The notes below the pieces were generated by a model. That model was not told where the DNA came from. It ran no database searches and saw nothing but the letters and a program-made list of their open reading frames with translations. A DNA stretch of 5,613 bases from the NCBI GenBank assembly GCA_030046135.1, contig JASIEC010000050.1:1-5613 (forward strand), in the 5' to 3' direction. Positions 1 to 5,613 of the stretch are shown piece after piece (within the stretch, counting starts at the first letter, position 1; every line of letters starts with the position of its first letter). Position numbers and translations under genes: made by a program. The DNA comes from Thermoplasmata archaeon. Its GTDB lineage: Archaea; Thermoplasmatota; Thermoplasmata; Lutacidiplasmatales; UBA184.

Positions 1-1229
1 TCCATCGCCTCGATCGACCCCTTGAACATCTCGGTGCCGTCGGGCAGGGTGATCCCGCTCATCTTCCGCTCCGCCGTGAACGGCAGCACCTTGAACTTGT
101 CCTTCTCGAGGCGGCGGGTGGTCGGGTTCCGGTGCGCCGCGAGCCGGACGATCGAGCGCCCCTCGGGGGTGTCGTCGAGGCTCGACGACAGGAGCGCCGC
201 CTCGAGGAGATCCGGGAACGCGACCCCGGGCGCGGGGACGAACTTCACCGCGAGGCGGTTCCCGACGGTGATCGTCCCGGTCTTGTCCAGGATCAGGACG
301 TCCAGGTCCCCGGCCGCCTCCACCGCCTTCCCGGACTTCGCGATGATGTTCGCCTTCGCGGTCCGGTTGATCCCCGAGATACCGATCGCGGGCAGGAGCG
401 CGCCGATCGTGGTCGGCATCAGGCAGACGAACAGCGCGACGATCGTCGCGAGATCGACGACGATGATGTCCGTGAAGTTCGCGAGATAGACGAACGTCAC
501 CACGACCACGAACAGCGAGATCGTGAGGGCGGAGAGCAGCACCATGAGCGCGAGCTCGTTCGGCGTCGGCTCCCGACCCACCCCCTCCACGAGCCGGATC
601 ATCCGGTCCAGGAACGAGCCCCCGCGGGCCGCCGTCACCCGGACCTGCGCCGTCCCCTGGACGACCAGCGTTCCGCCGAGGACGCTCGTCTGGTCCCCCC
701 CGCTCTCCCGGGTCACGGGCGAGGACTCGCCCGTCATCATCGACTCGTCGATGAGCACCGCCCCCGCGACGACGTCCCCGTCCATCGGGATCGGCTCGCC
801 CGCCCGGATCTCGATCGTGTCGCCGACGTGGAGAACGTCGGAGGCCGCCCACTGGATCGTCCCGTCGGGGAGCACCTGCCGGGCCCGGACCCCGCTGCGG
901 ATCGCCCGGAGCGAGTCCGCGCGGGCCCGCCCCTGGGCCTCCGCGATCGCGGTCGACACGTTCGCGAACCAGAGCGTGAGGAACAGGATGATCGTGACCC
1001 AGAGGTAGTAGCCCGCGTGGTACGTCCGCGCGATGTCCGGGAAGGCGCGGGGGTAGAGCGTCAGCACGACGAGGTAGAGGAACAGGACGTAGACGCAGAA
1101 CATCACGGGCGACCGGACCTGCGCCCGCGGGTCGAACATCCTGATCGAGTCGGAGAGCACGCGAACGACGGAGGCATGCGGCACGCGGGGGACGGAGAGC
1201 GGCGCCGCGGGGTCCGCCAGACTAGCCAC
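1..1229 (-). CDS. kdpB: KdpB, potassium-transporting P-type ATPase catalytic subunit (3' end cut by window edge)
   Basis: KdpB is the ATP-hydrolysing membrane subunit of the KdpFABC high-affinity K+ uptake pump. About 409 residues are visible of a family that is usually near 680. In order there are: a cytoplasmic N-terminus; a TM hairpin (about residues 41-100, starting SPVMFCVYVL); the actuator domain with TGES at 166-169; the TM region with the KdpB-type PTTIG at 272-276; and the phosphorylation motif DKTGT with Asp315. The fragment ends in the nucleotide-binding domain at KGSIEAM. The GTG at 1229 is chosen as start because it gives an N-terminal length close to E. coli KdpB, and residues 21-38 (VVRVLSDSI..FDPRAQVR) align with E. 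coli VVQALKEAV..LNPQAQWR. The first ATG (1139) would remove that conserved part. The start overlaps the kdpA stop by 8 bases and has no clear Shine-Dalgarno at normal spacing, so translation is probably coupled to kdpA. The phosphorylation, TGES and PTTIG motifs are intact. Confidence 0.97.
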   Translation of the reverse strand, partial: MASLADPAAPLSVPRVPHASVVRVLSDSIRMFDPRAQVRSPVMFCVYVLFLYLVVLTLYPRAFPDIARTYHAGYYLWVTIILFLTLWFANVSTAIAEAQGRARADSLRAIRSGVRARQVLPDGTIQWAASDVLHVGDTIEIRAGEPIPMDGDVVAGAVLIDESMMTGESSPVTRESGGDQTSVLGGTLVVQGTAQVRVTAARGGSFLDRMIRLVEGVGREPTPNELALMVLLSALTISLFVVVVTFVYLANFTDIIVVDLATIVALFVCLMPTTIGALLPAIGISGINRTAKANIIAKSGKAVEAAGDLDVLILDKTGTITVGNRLAVKFVPAPGVAFPDLLEAALLSSSLDDTPEGRSIVRLAAHRNPTTRRLEKDKFKVLPFTAERKMSGITLPDGTEMFKGSIEAM

Positions 1230-2940
1230 CCCCGAGGATCTGCGAGAGGGGCCCCATCGCGATGACAGGGAGGAACAGCAGGACGGTGACGATGATCAGA
1301 AACAGCGTGATGTAGATCGTGAACGTGACGCTCGCGGTCTTGAGCGTCCCGTGGCCGGGCGGGAGGAGGGGCTGCTCGGAGAACATCCCGCCGACCTTGA
1401 GCATCGCGTAGATCGGGAGGAACCGGCCGAAGAGCATCACCGCCGCGCCGGCGAGGTTGAAGAACGGCGTCGCGTCGTTGAACGTGCTCGACCCGCCGGC
1501 CGTGAGCGCGCTGCCGTTGTTCGCCGCCTCGGACGTGAACTCGTAGAGGACCGAGGTGAACGTGTGCGCGGTGGCGGGCAGGGAGCCGGAGGCGACGGTC
1601 ACGAACCCCCCTAAGATCGCCACCACGAACGGGACGAGGATCGCGAGAGGGTGGCTCAGGAGCGCGAGCGCGGACCACCGCACCTGCCCCGTCCCGATCT
1701 TCTTGCCGAGGTACTCGGGGGTGCGGCCCACCATGAGGCCGCCCACGAAGATCCCGAGGACGGCGAACAAGAGGAGCATCCCGAACCCCGTCCCCTCGCC
1801 GCCCGGCGTGCTCTGCGTGAACATCCCGAACAGCAGAACGAGCTGGCTCACGGGCTGTAACGCCCCGATCTGCATGTTGTTCGCGCCGACGTTCGAGTAG
1901 ACGCTCACCACCTGGAACAGCGCCCCTTCGGGCAGGCTGAACCGGGTCTCCTGGCCGACGGGGTAGCCCCCGATCTGCGGCCCCAGACCCGGGAGCCCGG
2001 CGAGCGCCGGGTTCGACACCGCCTGGTAGGCGATGAACAGACCGAGCGCCACCGCGAAGACGATGAAGATCGTCCCGACGTACGGCCACGCCTCCGAGCG
2101 GCGGCGGATGACGTGGCCGAAGGCGAACGGCGAGGAGAACGGGATCAGCATCATCACGAACGTCTGGAAGAGGTTCGAGACGGCGGTCGGGTTGGCGAGC
2201 GGGGAGGCGGCGTTCGCCGAGTAGAAGCCGCCGCCGTTCGTGCCGAGCAGCGAGATCGAGGTGAACGACGCGACCGGTCCGAGGTAGATCGTCTGCGTCC
2301 CGCCGGTGAGGGGGTGGGCGAGGACGGTGTTCGTGAACGTCTCGGGGACGCCGAAGAGGACGAGGATGATCGCGAGGAGCGTCGCGAGCGGGAGCAGGAG
2401 GCGGGTGATCGTCCGGACCATGTCGACGTAGAAGTTGCCGAGGGTCCCGTCCCGCCGGACGAACCCCCGGATCATTGCCGCCATCACCGAGAGGCCGGTC
2501 GCGGCGGAGGCGAACAGGGCGAGCGGCCAGGCGATGACGAGCGAGCCCAGGCTCAGCTGCGACTCGTTGGTGAAGTGCGTGAAGTCGGTGTTCGTCGTGA
2601 AGCTCGCGGCGGAGTGGAAGGCGAGCGTCCACGACATCCCGGGGGCGCCCGTCGCGTCCCACGGCAGCGCCGACTGGAAGACGAACCAGACGTAGAGGAA
2701 GCCGAAGACCATCCCGTTGACGATCAGGAGGGCGACGAAGTACTCCCCCGCCCGCATCGTCTTGCGGGGGGAGGTGCCGAGGATCCGGTAGACCGCCGAC
2801 TCGATCGGCGCGAGGACGACGTCGCCGATCATCGGCCGGTTCATGTAGATCCGACCGAGGTAGCCTCCGAACCAGGGCGCGACCGAGGCGACCAGGGCGA
2901 TGAGGACGATGACGTCCCAGAGGGAACTCGGGTCGAACAC
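1222..2940 (-). CDS. kdpA: KdpA, potassium-binding and translocating channel-like subunit
   Basis: KdpA is the integral membrane subunit that selects K+ for the KdpFABC pump and belongs to the superfamily of K+ transporters (Trk/Ktr/HKT-like) with four pore repeats. The 572 residues are close to the 557 of E. coli. The four pore loops can be read: P1 TTNTD at 115-119, P2 GTNGGG at 233-238, P3 SNVGANN at 349-355, and P4 EAANNGS at 471-477. The family signature GLMVGRTPEYLGKKI lies at 401-415. Multiple hydrophobic helices run throughout. P1, P2 and P4 match the family well. P3 and the stretch after it are unlike the bacterial version. The start is GTG at 2940, with GGAG only 3 bases upstream (2944-2947). 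The N-terminal hydrophobic helix begins at once, as in homologues, and no nearby ATG would keep it. The gene follows kdpF by 15 bases and overlaps kdpB. Confidence 0.98.
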   Translation of the reverse strand: MFDPSSLWDVIVLIALVASVAPWFGGYLGRIYMNRPMIGDVVLAPIESAVYRILGTSPRKTMRAGEYFVALLIVNGMVFGFLYVWFVFQSALPWDATGAPGMSWTLAFHSAASFTTNTDFTHFTNESQLSLGSLVIAWPLALFASAATGLSVMAAMIRGFVRRDGTLGNFYVDMVRTITRLLLPLATLLAIILVLFGVPETFTNTVLAHPLTGGTQTIYLGPVASFTSISLLGTNGGGFYSANAASPLANPTAVSNLFQTFVMMLIPFSSPFAFGHVIRRRSEAWPYVGTIFIVFAVALGLFIAYQAVSNPALAGLPGLGPQIGGYPVGQETRFSLPEGALFQVVSVYSNVGANNMQIGALQPVSQLVLLFGMFTQSTPGGEGTGFGMLLLFAVLGIFVGGLMVGRTPEYLGKKIGTGQVRWSALALLSHPLAILVPFVVAILGGFVTVASGSLPATAHTFTSVLYEFTSEAANNGSALTAGGSSTFNDATPFFNLAGAAVMLFGRFLPIYAMLKVGGMFSEQPLLPPGHGTLKTASVTFTIYITLFLIIVTVLLFLPVIAMGPLSQILGGG

Positions 2941-2955
2941 GAGCTCCGGGCCGCC

Positions 2956-3069
2956 TCAGAACCTCTCGGGGTGGACCATCGAGTAGACGAGATAGATCGT
3001 GAGCCCCACCGCGAGCACCGTGAGCACGATCAGCCCGAGGTTCTGCGTGAGCCAGGGAGGGGGACCCAT
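2956..3069 (-). CDS. kdpF: KdpF-like small membrane subunit of the Kdp pump
   Basis: This is a 37-codon gene starting at ATG (3069) and ending in TGA (2956-2958). The peptide begins MGPPPWLTQN, has one hydrophobic helix at about residues 11-32 (LGLIVLTVLAVG and on), and ends YLVYSMVHPERF. That ending resembles the E. coli KdpF C-terminus YLVYALINAEAF: both have the YLVY motif, the same spacing to the end, and a terminal Phe. In E. coli KdpF is a 29-residue single-helix peptide that stabilises the KdpABC complex in the membrane. Its place as the first gene, 15 bases before kdpA, is the classic kdpFABC order. No Shine-Dalgarno stands before the ATG (upstream bases CGCCCCGCCGCTCG), and a TATA-like element ends about 31 bases upstream, so the message is probably leaderless or has a very short leader. 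The identification rests on position, topology and the C-terminal motif, since the family is too short for strong similarity. Confidence 0.88.
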   Translation of the reverse strand: MGPPPWLTQNLGLIVLTVLAVGLTIYLVYSMVHPERF

Positions 3070-3087
3070 CGAGCGGCGGGGCGTTCG

Positions 3088-3098
3088 ACCCGGGGGTG
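3088..3098. repeat. Direct repeat copy 1 (candidate operator half), downstream of the kdp TATA box
   Basis: The sequence ACCCGGGGGTG occurs here and again, identically, at 3115-3125. Each copy holds an ACCC-GG-GGGT dyad, a shape typical of a dimeric regulator's site. This copy lies between the TATA element and the predicted transcription start, where a bound protein would block RNA polymerase. Chance is possible because the region is GC-rich, but the symmetric placement around the only A/T island argues for function. Confidence 0.45.
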
Positions 3099-3099
3099 C

Positions 3100-4875
3100 C
3101 TATTTAATCCGTTCACCCGGGGGTGGATCCTCCGCTCGAGGCGGCGAGTTTATACTCGGTCCTTCCTCGGCCGCCCCCTCCGTCCGGTCGTCGTCGCCGC
3201 TCGGGCCCCGGGGGGATTTCGACCGACGCGCGGCCGAGAGTCGGCGCACGATCGTCCGCATCGCGCGCTCCCGCCGGACCTCCGCGACCTGGTAGCGGGC
3301 GTCGCGCGTCTCCCTCGTCAACAGCACCGTGACCCTCCCGAGCGAGCTCCGACCCGTCCGCCCCCGTCGCTGGATCGCCCGGATCTCGCTCGGCACCGAC
3401 TCGAAGAAGACGACGAGGTCGACGTCGGGGACGTCGAGCCCCTCCTCCGCCACGCTGCTCGCGACGAGGATCGGGAACCGGCCCTCCCGGAACCCGGTGA
3501 GGACCCGGGCCTGCTCCTTCTGGTTCATCCCGGGGTCGTCGGCGTCGCGGGTCGCCTGGCCGACGAACCGGCCCACCGTCCACCCCTCCGCCTCGAGCGT
3601 GGCCTGGATCGTCGCGATCGTGTCCCGGTACTGGGCGAAAACGAGGATCCGGCGGGGACGCTCGGACGGGGGATCGAGCGTCTCGCGGACGAGCGCCGCG
3701 AGGGCGTCGAGCTTCGGGTGCGACGGCTCGCGGCTCGTCCGCAGCGTCTCGGAGGCGATCGACCGTCCCCGGACCACCTCGGGGAGCTTGAGGAACGCCG
3801 CATCGCCCCGGCTCTTCTTCTCCTTCCCCTCGACCCGCTCGACGTACTGCGTGAACGGGGCGAGGCCCTGGGTCTCGAGCCGCTCGAGGGCGTGGTGAAG
3901 GTGGAGCAGGACGAGCTGGTGGAACAGCGGCCCGAACCGCCGCACCATCGGGCCCGGCCGGGCGAAGATTTCGGCCCGGAGGGCGAGCAGGTCCTTCACC
4001 GAGAGCGAGGCGATGGGCTTCTTGCGCAGGTAGCCCATCTTCTGGAGCTTGCGGGCGGTCGCCCGCGACGCCTCGACCAGGAGGTCGCGGACCTGAGCGG
4101 CGGCCGGGGGCAGATCGACCCAGCGCAGGTCGATCTCGACCGGCTGAACGTACTCCCGGACCCCTTCGTCCTCCCTCGCGCGCGCCTCGATCCGGCCCAC
4201 GCCGAGGGCGGCGACCACCGCCTCGATCCTCTCGTCCTGCCCCCCGGGGGAGGCCGTGAGCCCGAGGATCCGGCCCCCGGTGGGCCGCTCGGCCCGGTAC
4301 CGTGCCGCGATCGGGACGTACGCGTAGCGGCCGACCGCGTGGTGGGCCTCGTCGAACACCACCAGCCCGACCTCGTCGAGCCGGTAACGCTCGGCCGCGA
4401 GGTCGTTCGCGACGATCTCCGGTGTGGCGAAGACAATCTCCGCCGACTCCCACTTCCCCTCGCGAACCGGCCGATGGACGGTCCCCGTGAACCGAGCGAT
4501 CGTCACCGGCTCGAGCCACCGTGCGAACGACTCGGCGTGCTGCTGGACGAGCGGGCGGGTCGGCGCGAGGACGAGGAGCTTCGCGTCCCCCCGCCGAAGA
4601 AGCTCGGCCCCCACGAGGGCGGCGATGACCGTCTTCCCGAGCCCGGTCGGCAGGACGACGAGCAGGTCGTCGTCCAGGGCGACGCGCGCGAGGTCGAGCT
4701 GGAACGGGAGCGCGCGGACGGTGCGGGGGCGCACGAGCGGGTGGACGATCCATCCGTCCTCGATCCCCCAAACGCCGGGGATCGCCTCCCGGCGCCTCCT
4801 CGGAGGGAGCGGCTCGGCCCGCGCCGCCCCCTCCCCATCCGCAGGAAATTCGTCGAGTCGCCGCTGCGTCCCCAT
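3100..4875 (-). CDS. hef: Hef/FANCM-type superfamily 2 DNA helicase without a nuclease domain
   Basis: Hef is an ATP-driven DNA translocase that acts on stalled replication forks and other branched DNA, the archaeal relative of FANCM/Mph1. The 591 residues hold a basic, low-complexity N-terminus (1-40) and a Q-motif glutamine at 59 (LPFQLD). Walker A PTGLGKT is at 76-82, APTRPLVQQHAESF at 104-117, DEAH at 175-178 and motif III TAS at 207-209. A helical insert (about 250-385, with HHALERLETQGL) is the hallmark of the Hef/FANCM group. The second RecA domain has RFVGQAT at 436-442, SSVAEEGLDVPDVDLVVF at 473-490 and QRRGRTGR at 502-509. Alignment with Pyrococcus Hef is close across the helicase. 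After about residue 548 only a charged tail follows: the XPF/ERCC4 nuclease and HhH domains of full Hef are absent, with no sign of a frameshift. The start is ATG at 4875, the only start codon after an in-frame TGA. The stop overlaps the kdp promoter. Confidence 0.93.
   Translation of the reverse strand: MGTQRRLDEFPADGEGAARAEPLPPRRRREAIPGVWGIEDGWIVHPLVRPRTVRALPFQLDLARVALDDDLLVVLPTGLGKTVIAALVGAELLRRGDAKLLVLAPTRPLVQQHAESFARWLEPVTIARFTGTVHRPVREGKWESAEIVFATPEIVANDLAAERYRLDEVGLVVFDEAHHAVGRYAYVPIAARYRAERPTGGRILGLTASPGGQDERIEAVVAALGVGRIEARAREDEGVREYVQPVEIDLRWVDLPPAAAQVRDLLVEASRATARKLQKMGYLRKKPIASLSVKDLLALRAEIFARPGPMVRRFGPLFHQLVLLHLHHALERLETQGLAPFTQYVERVEGKEKKSRGDAAFLKLPEVVRGRSIASETLRTSREPSHPKLDALAALVRETLDPPSERPRRILVFAQYRDTIATIQATLEAEGWTVGRFVGQATRDADDPGMNQKEQARVLTGFREGRFPILVASSVAEEGLDVPDVDLVVFFESVPSEIRAIQRRGRTGRSSLGRVTVLLTRETRDARYQVAEVRRERAMRTIVRRLSAARRSKSPRGPSGDDDRTEGAAEEGPSINSPPRAEDPPPGERIK
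3101..3107 (-). promoter_or_regulatory. Probable archaeal TATA box of the kdp operon
   Basis: On the minus strand this reads TTAAATA within CGGATTAAATAGGC, an A/T-only island in very GC-rich DNA. Its centre is about 35 bases before the kdpF ATG. With the usual archaeal spacing of roughly 25-27 bases, transcription would begin near 3077-3079, leaving a leader of about 8-10 bases. This agrees with the lack of a Shine-Dalgarno before kdpF. The element overlaps the 3' end of the helicase gene and contains its TAG stop (3100-3102). A B-recognition element is not clear; the bases just upstream are GTGAACGG. The call rests on composition and position only. Confidence 0.55.
3115..3125. repeat. Direct repeat copy 2 (candidate operator half), upstream of the kdp TATA box
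   Basis: This is an exact second copy of ACCCGGGGGTG, 27 bases from the first (start to start), on the other side of the TATA element. It also encodes part of the helicase C-terminal tail (the DPPPG residues), so the DNA may serve as both code and control. A protein bound here would sit at or just upstream of the TFB contact region. Confidence 0.45.
3145..3158. promoter_or_regulatory. Palindromic TATA-like element in the helicase 3' end (tentative)
   Basis: CGAGTTTATACTCG has 5-base inverted arms (CGAGT/ACTCG) around an A/T core. On the minus strand the core reads AGTATAAAC, a good archaeal TATA-like string, which would place a second start near 3125. It lies in codons for the low-complexity helicase tail (GPSINS). 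It could be an alternative kdp promoter, a regulator site, or chance. Confidence 0.2.
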
Positions 4876-4987
4876 CGTTCCCAGCCCACGCGCCCGGTGG
4901 AGAGCCGAGAGGTCTCAAGAAGGCGGGCCCGCGCGGCGAGGGGAAGGGGACAGCCGTCGGGACCGCCTCGCGGCGCGGCGACCTGAC

Positions 4988-5613
4988 CTACGACGGCCCC
5001 GGCGCCGCGGCGATCGTGGTTCGACCTCCCAGGTACGGGCGGAGGGCGAGCGGGATCGATAGCGACCCGTCCGGCTGCTGGTACTGCTCGACGATCACTG
5101 CGATCGCGCGCGACGTCGCCACCGCCGTTGAGTTGAGGGTGTGGGGAACCTGCTTGCCGGGTTTGCCGGCCCGCCCGATCCGGATCCCCAGCCGCCGCGC
5201 CTGGTAGTCAGTGCAGTTCGAGCAGCTCACCACCTCGCGATACGCCTGCTGGCGAGGGAACCACGCCTCGATGTCGTACTTTTTCGCCGCGACCGTGCCG
5301 ACGTCGCCGGTGCAGACGTTCACGACCCGGTACGGGATCCCGAGCCGGCGGAACAGCTCCTCCGCGTTGGCCCGGAGCTCCTCGTGCAGGCGGGGAGACT
5401 CCTCGGGCCGGGCGAAGACGAACTGCTCGACCTTGGTGAACTGGTGGACCCGGAAGATCCCTTTCTGGTCGACCCCGTGGCCCCCGATCTCCTTGCGGAA
5501 GTTGGTGCTCACCCCGGCGAGGCGGATCGGGAGCTGCTCCTCGTCGAGCAGCTCGCCCTGGTAGAGGGCCGCCAGCGGGTGCTCGCTCGTCGCGATGAGG
5601 TAGAGGTCCTCCC
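4988..5613 (-). CDS. serS: Seryl-tRNA synthetase, C-terminal catalytic part (5' end beyond the window)
   Basis: This class II synthetase charges tRNA-Ser with serine in the cytoplasm. About 207 C-terminal residues are visible; the N-terminal tRNA-binding coiled coil and motif 1 lie beyond the window. The fragment begins EDLYLIATSEHPLAALYQGE, with the serine-site TSEH motif. Motif 2 follows at fragment residues 38-58 (FRKE...GIFRVHQF), then CTGDVGTVAAKKYDIEAW, CSNCTDYQARR (130-140) and motif 3 HTLNSTAVATSR (157-168), whose Arg contacts ATP. The frame stays open to the window edge, so the GTG at 5512 is internal, not a start. The type is the common bacterial-like SerRS found in most archaea, not the rare methanogen form. 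Motif 2 reads GVDQKG where GKDTKG is common, a mild change. Between this gene and the helicase are 112 bases (4876-4987) in which I see no T-rich archaeal terminator and no clear promoter. Confidence 0.96.
   Translation of the reverse strand, partial: EDLYLIATSEHPLAALYQGELLDEEQLPIRLAGVSTNFRKEIGGHGVDQKGIFRVHQFTKVEQFVFARPEESPRLHEELRANAEELFRRLGIPYRVVNVCTGDVGTVAAKKYDIEAWFPRQQAYREVVSCSNCTDYQARRLGIRIGRAGKPGKQVPHTLNSTAVATSRAIAVIVEQYQQPDGSLSIPLALRPYLGGRTTIAAAPGPS

Noticed and set aside
132..1265. Plus-strand open frame of 377 codons
   Set aside because: It is antisense to kdpB, and the product is a low-complexity mix of Arg, Asp, Glu and His. The opposite strand has clear P-type ATPase motifs.
1103..2662. 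Minus-strand open frame of 519 codons overlapping kdpA
   Set aside because: It is the shifted frame of kdpA with an Arg/Pro-rich product. Its C-terminal end only reads through the kdpB start region in the wrong frame.
2113..4986. Very long plus-strand open frame of 957 codons
   Set aside because: It is antisense to kdpA, kdpF and the helicase, its product is Arg/Asp/Glu/Pro-rich with no domain, and it crosses real gene boundaries. High GC makes stops rare in this frame.
4876..4987. Gap between serS and the helicase as a possible small RNA, terminator or promoter
   Set aside because: Short GC-rich inverted repeats (for example CCGCCTCGCGG) and the near-palindrome GAGAGGTCTC are present, but there is no T run, no A/T-rich TATA island and no tRNA-like fold. 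Such repeats are expected in GC-rich DNA.
4988..5512. GTG at 5512 as the start of a short SerRS-like protein
   Set aside because: The frame continues upstream to the window edge with conserved SerRS sequence (TSEHP and motif 2 start), so this is an internal valine codon.

Overview
The window is GC-rich DNA, about two thirds G+C by eye, from what is most likely an uncultured euryarchaeon. Three signs support this. First, a Hef/FANCM-type helicase, a family typical of Euryarchaeota, has the archaeal signature motifs. Second, a seryl-tRNA synthetase fragment carries the CSNCTDYQARR and HTLNSTA signatures I associate with the common archaeal serS form. Third, an A/T-only TATA-like element stands in otherwise GC-rich DNA just before a gene that lacks a Shine-Dalgarno sequence. 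A high-GC relative of the Thermoplasmatota would fit, but that placement is a guess.

All genes are on the minus strand, so transcription runs from the high-coordinate end to the low. In that order they are: the C-terminal part of seryl-tRNA synthetase (5613-4988); a 112-base gap; a complete Hef-like helicase with no nuclease domain (4875-3100); and a compact K+-transport operon of kdpF (3069-2956), kdpA (2940-1222) and the first 409 codons of kdpB (1229 to the window edge). kdpC, if present, lies beyond base 1. The plus strand has long open frames, but they are Arg/Asp/Glu/Pro-rich antisense shadows of these genes.

The kdp genes encode the high-affinity K+ pump. KdpA is the K+-selective channel-like subunit, KdpB the P-type ATPase that powers it, and KdpF a one-helix accessory peptide. 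The genes are tightly packed: a 15-base gap between kdpF and kdpA, and an 8-base overlap between kdpA and kdpB, which suggests translational coupling. The probable operon promoter overlaps the last codons of the helicase gene, and the helicase stop codon lies inside the TATA element. A perfect 11-bp direct repeat, each copy with an ACCC-GG-GGGT dyad, flanks the TATA element and is a candidate operator. No KdpD/KdpE-type sensor genes lie in the window.

The points most worth a second look are the candidate operator, the 37-residue kdpF, the nuclease-less Hef protein, and a KdpA whose third pore loop departs strongly from the bacterial sequence.
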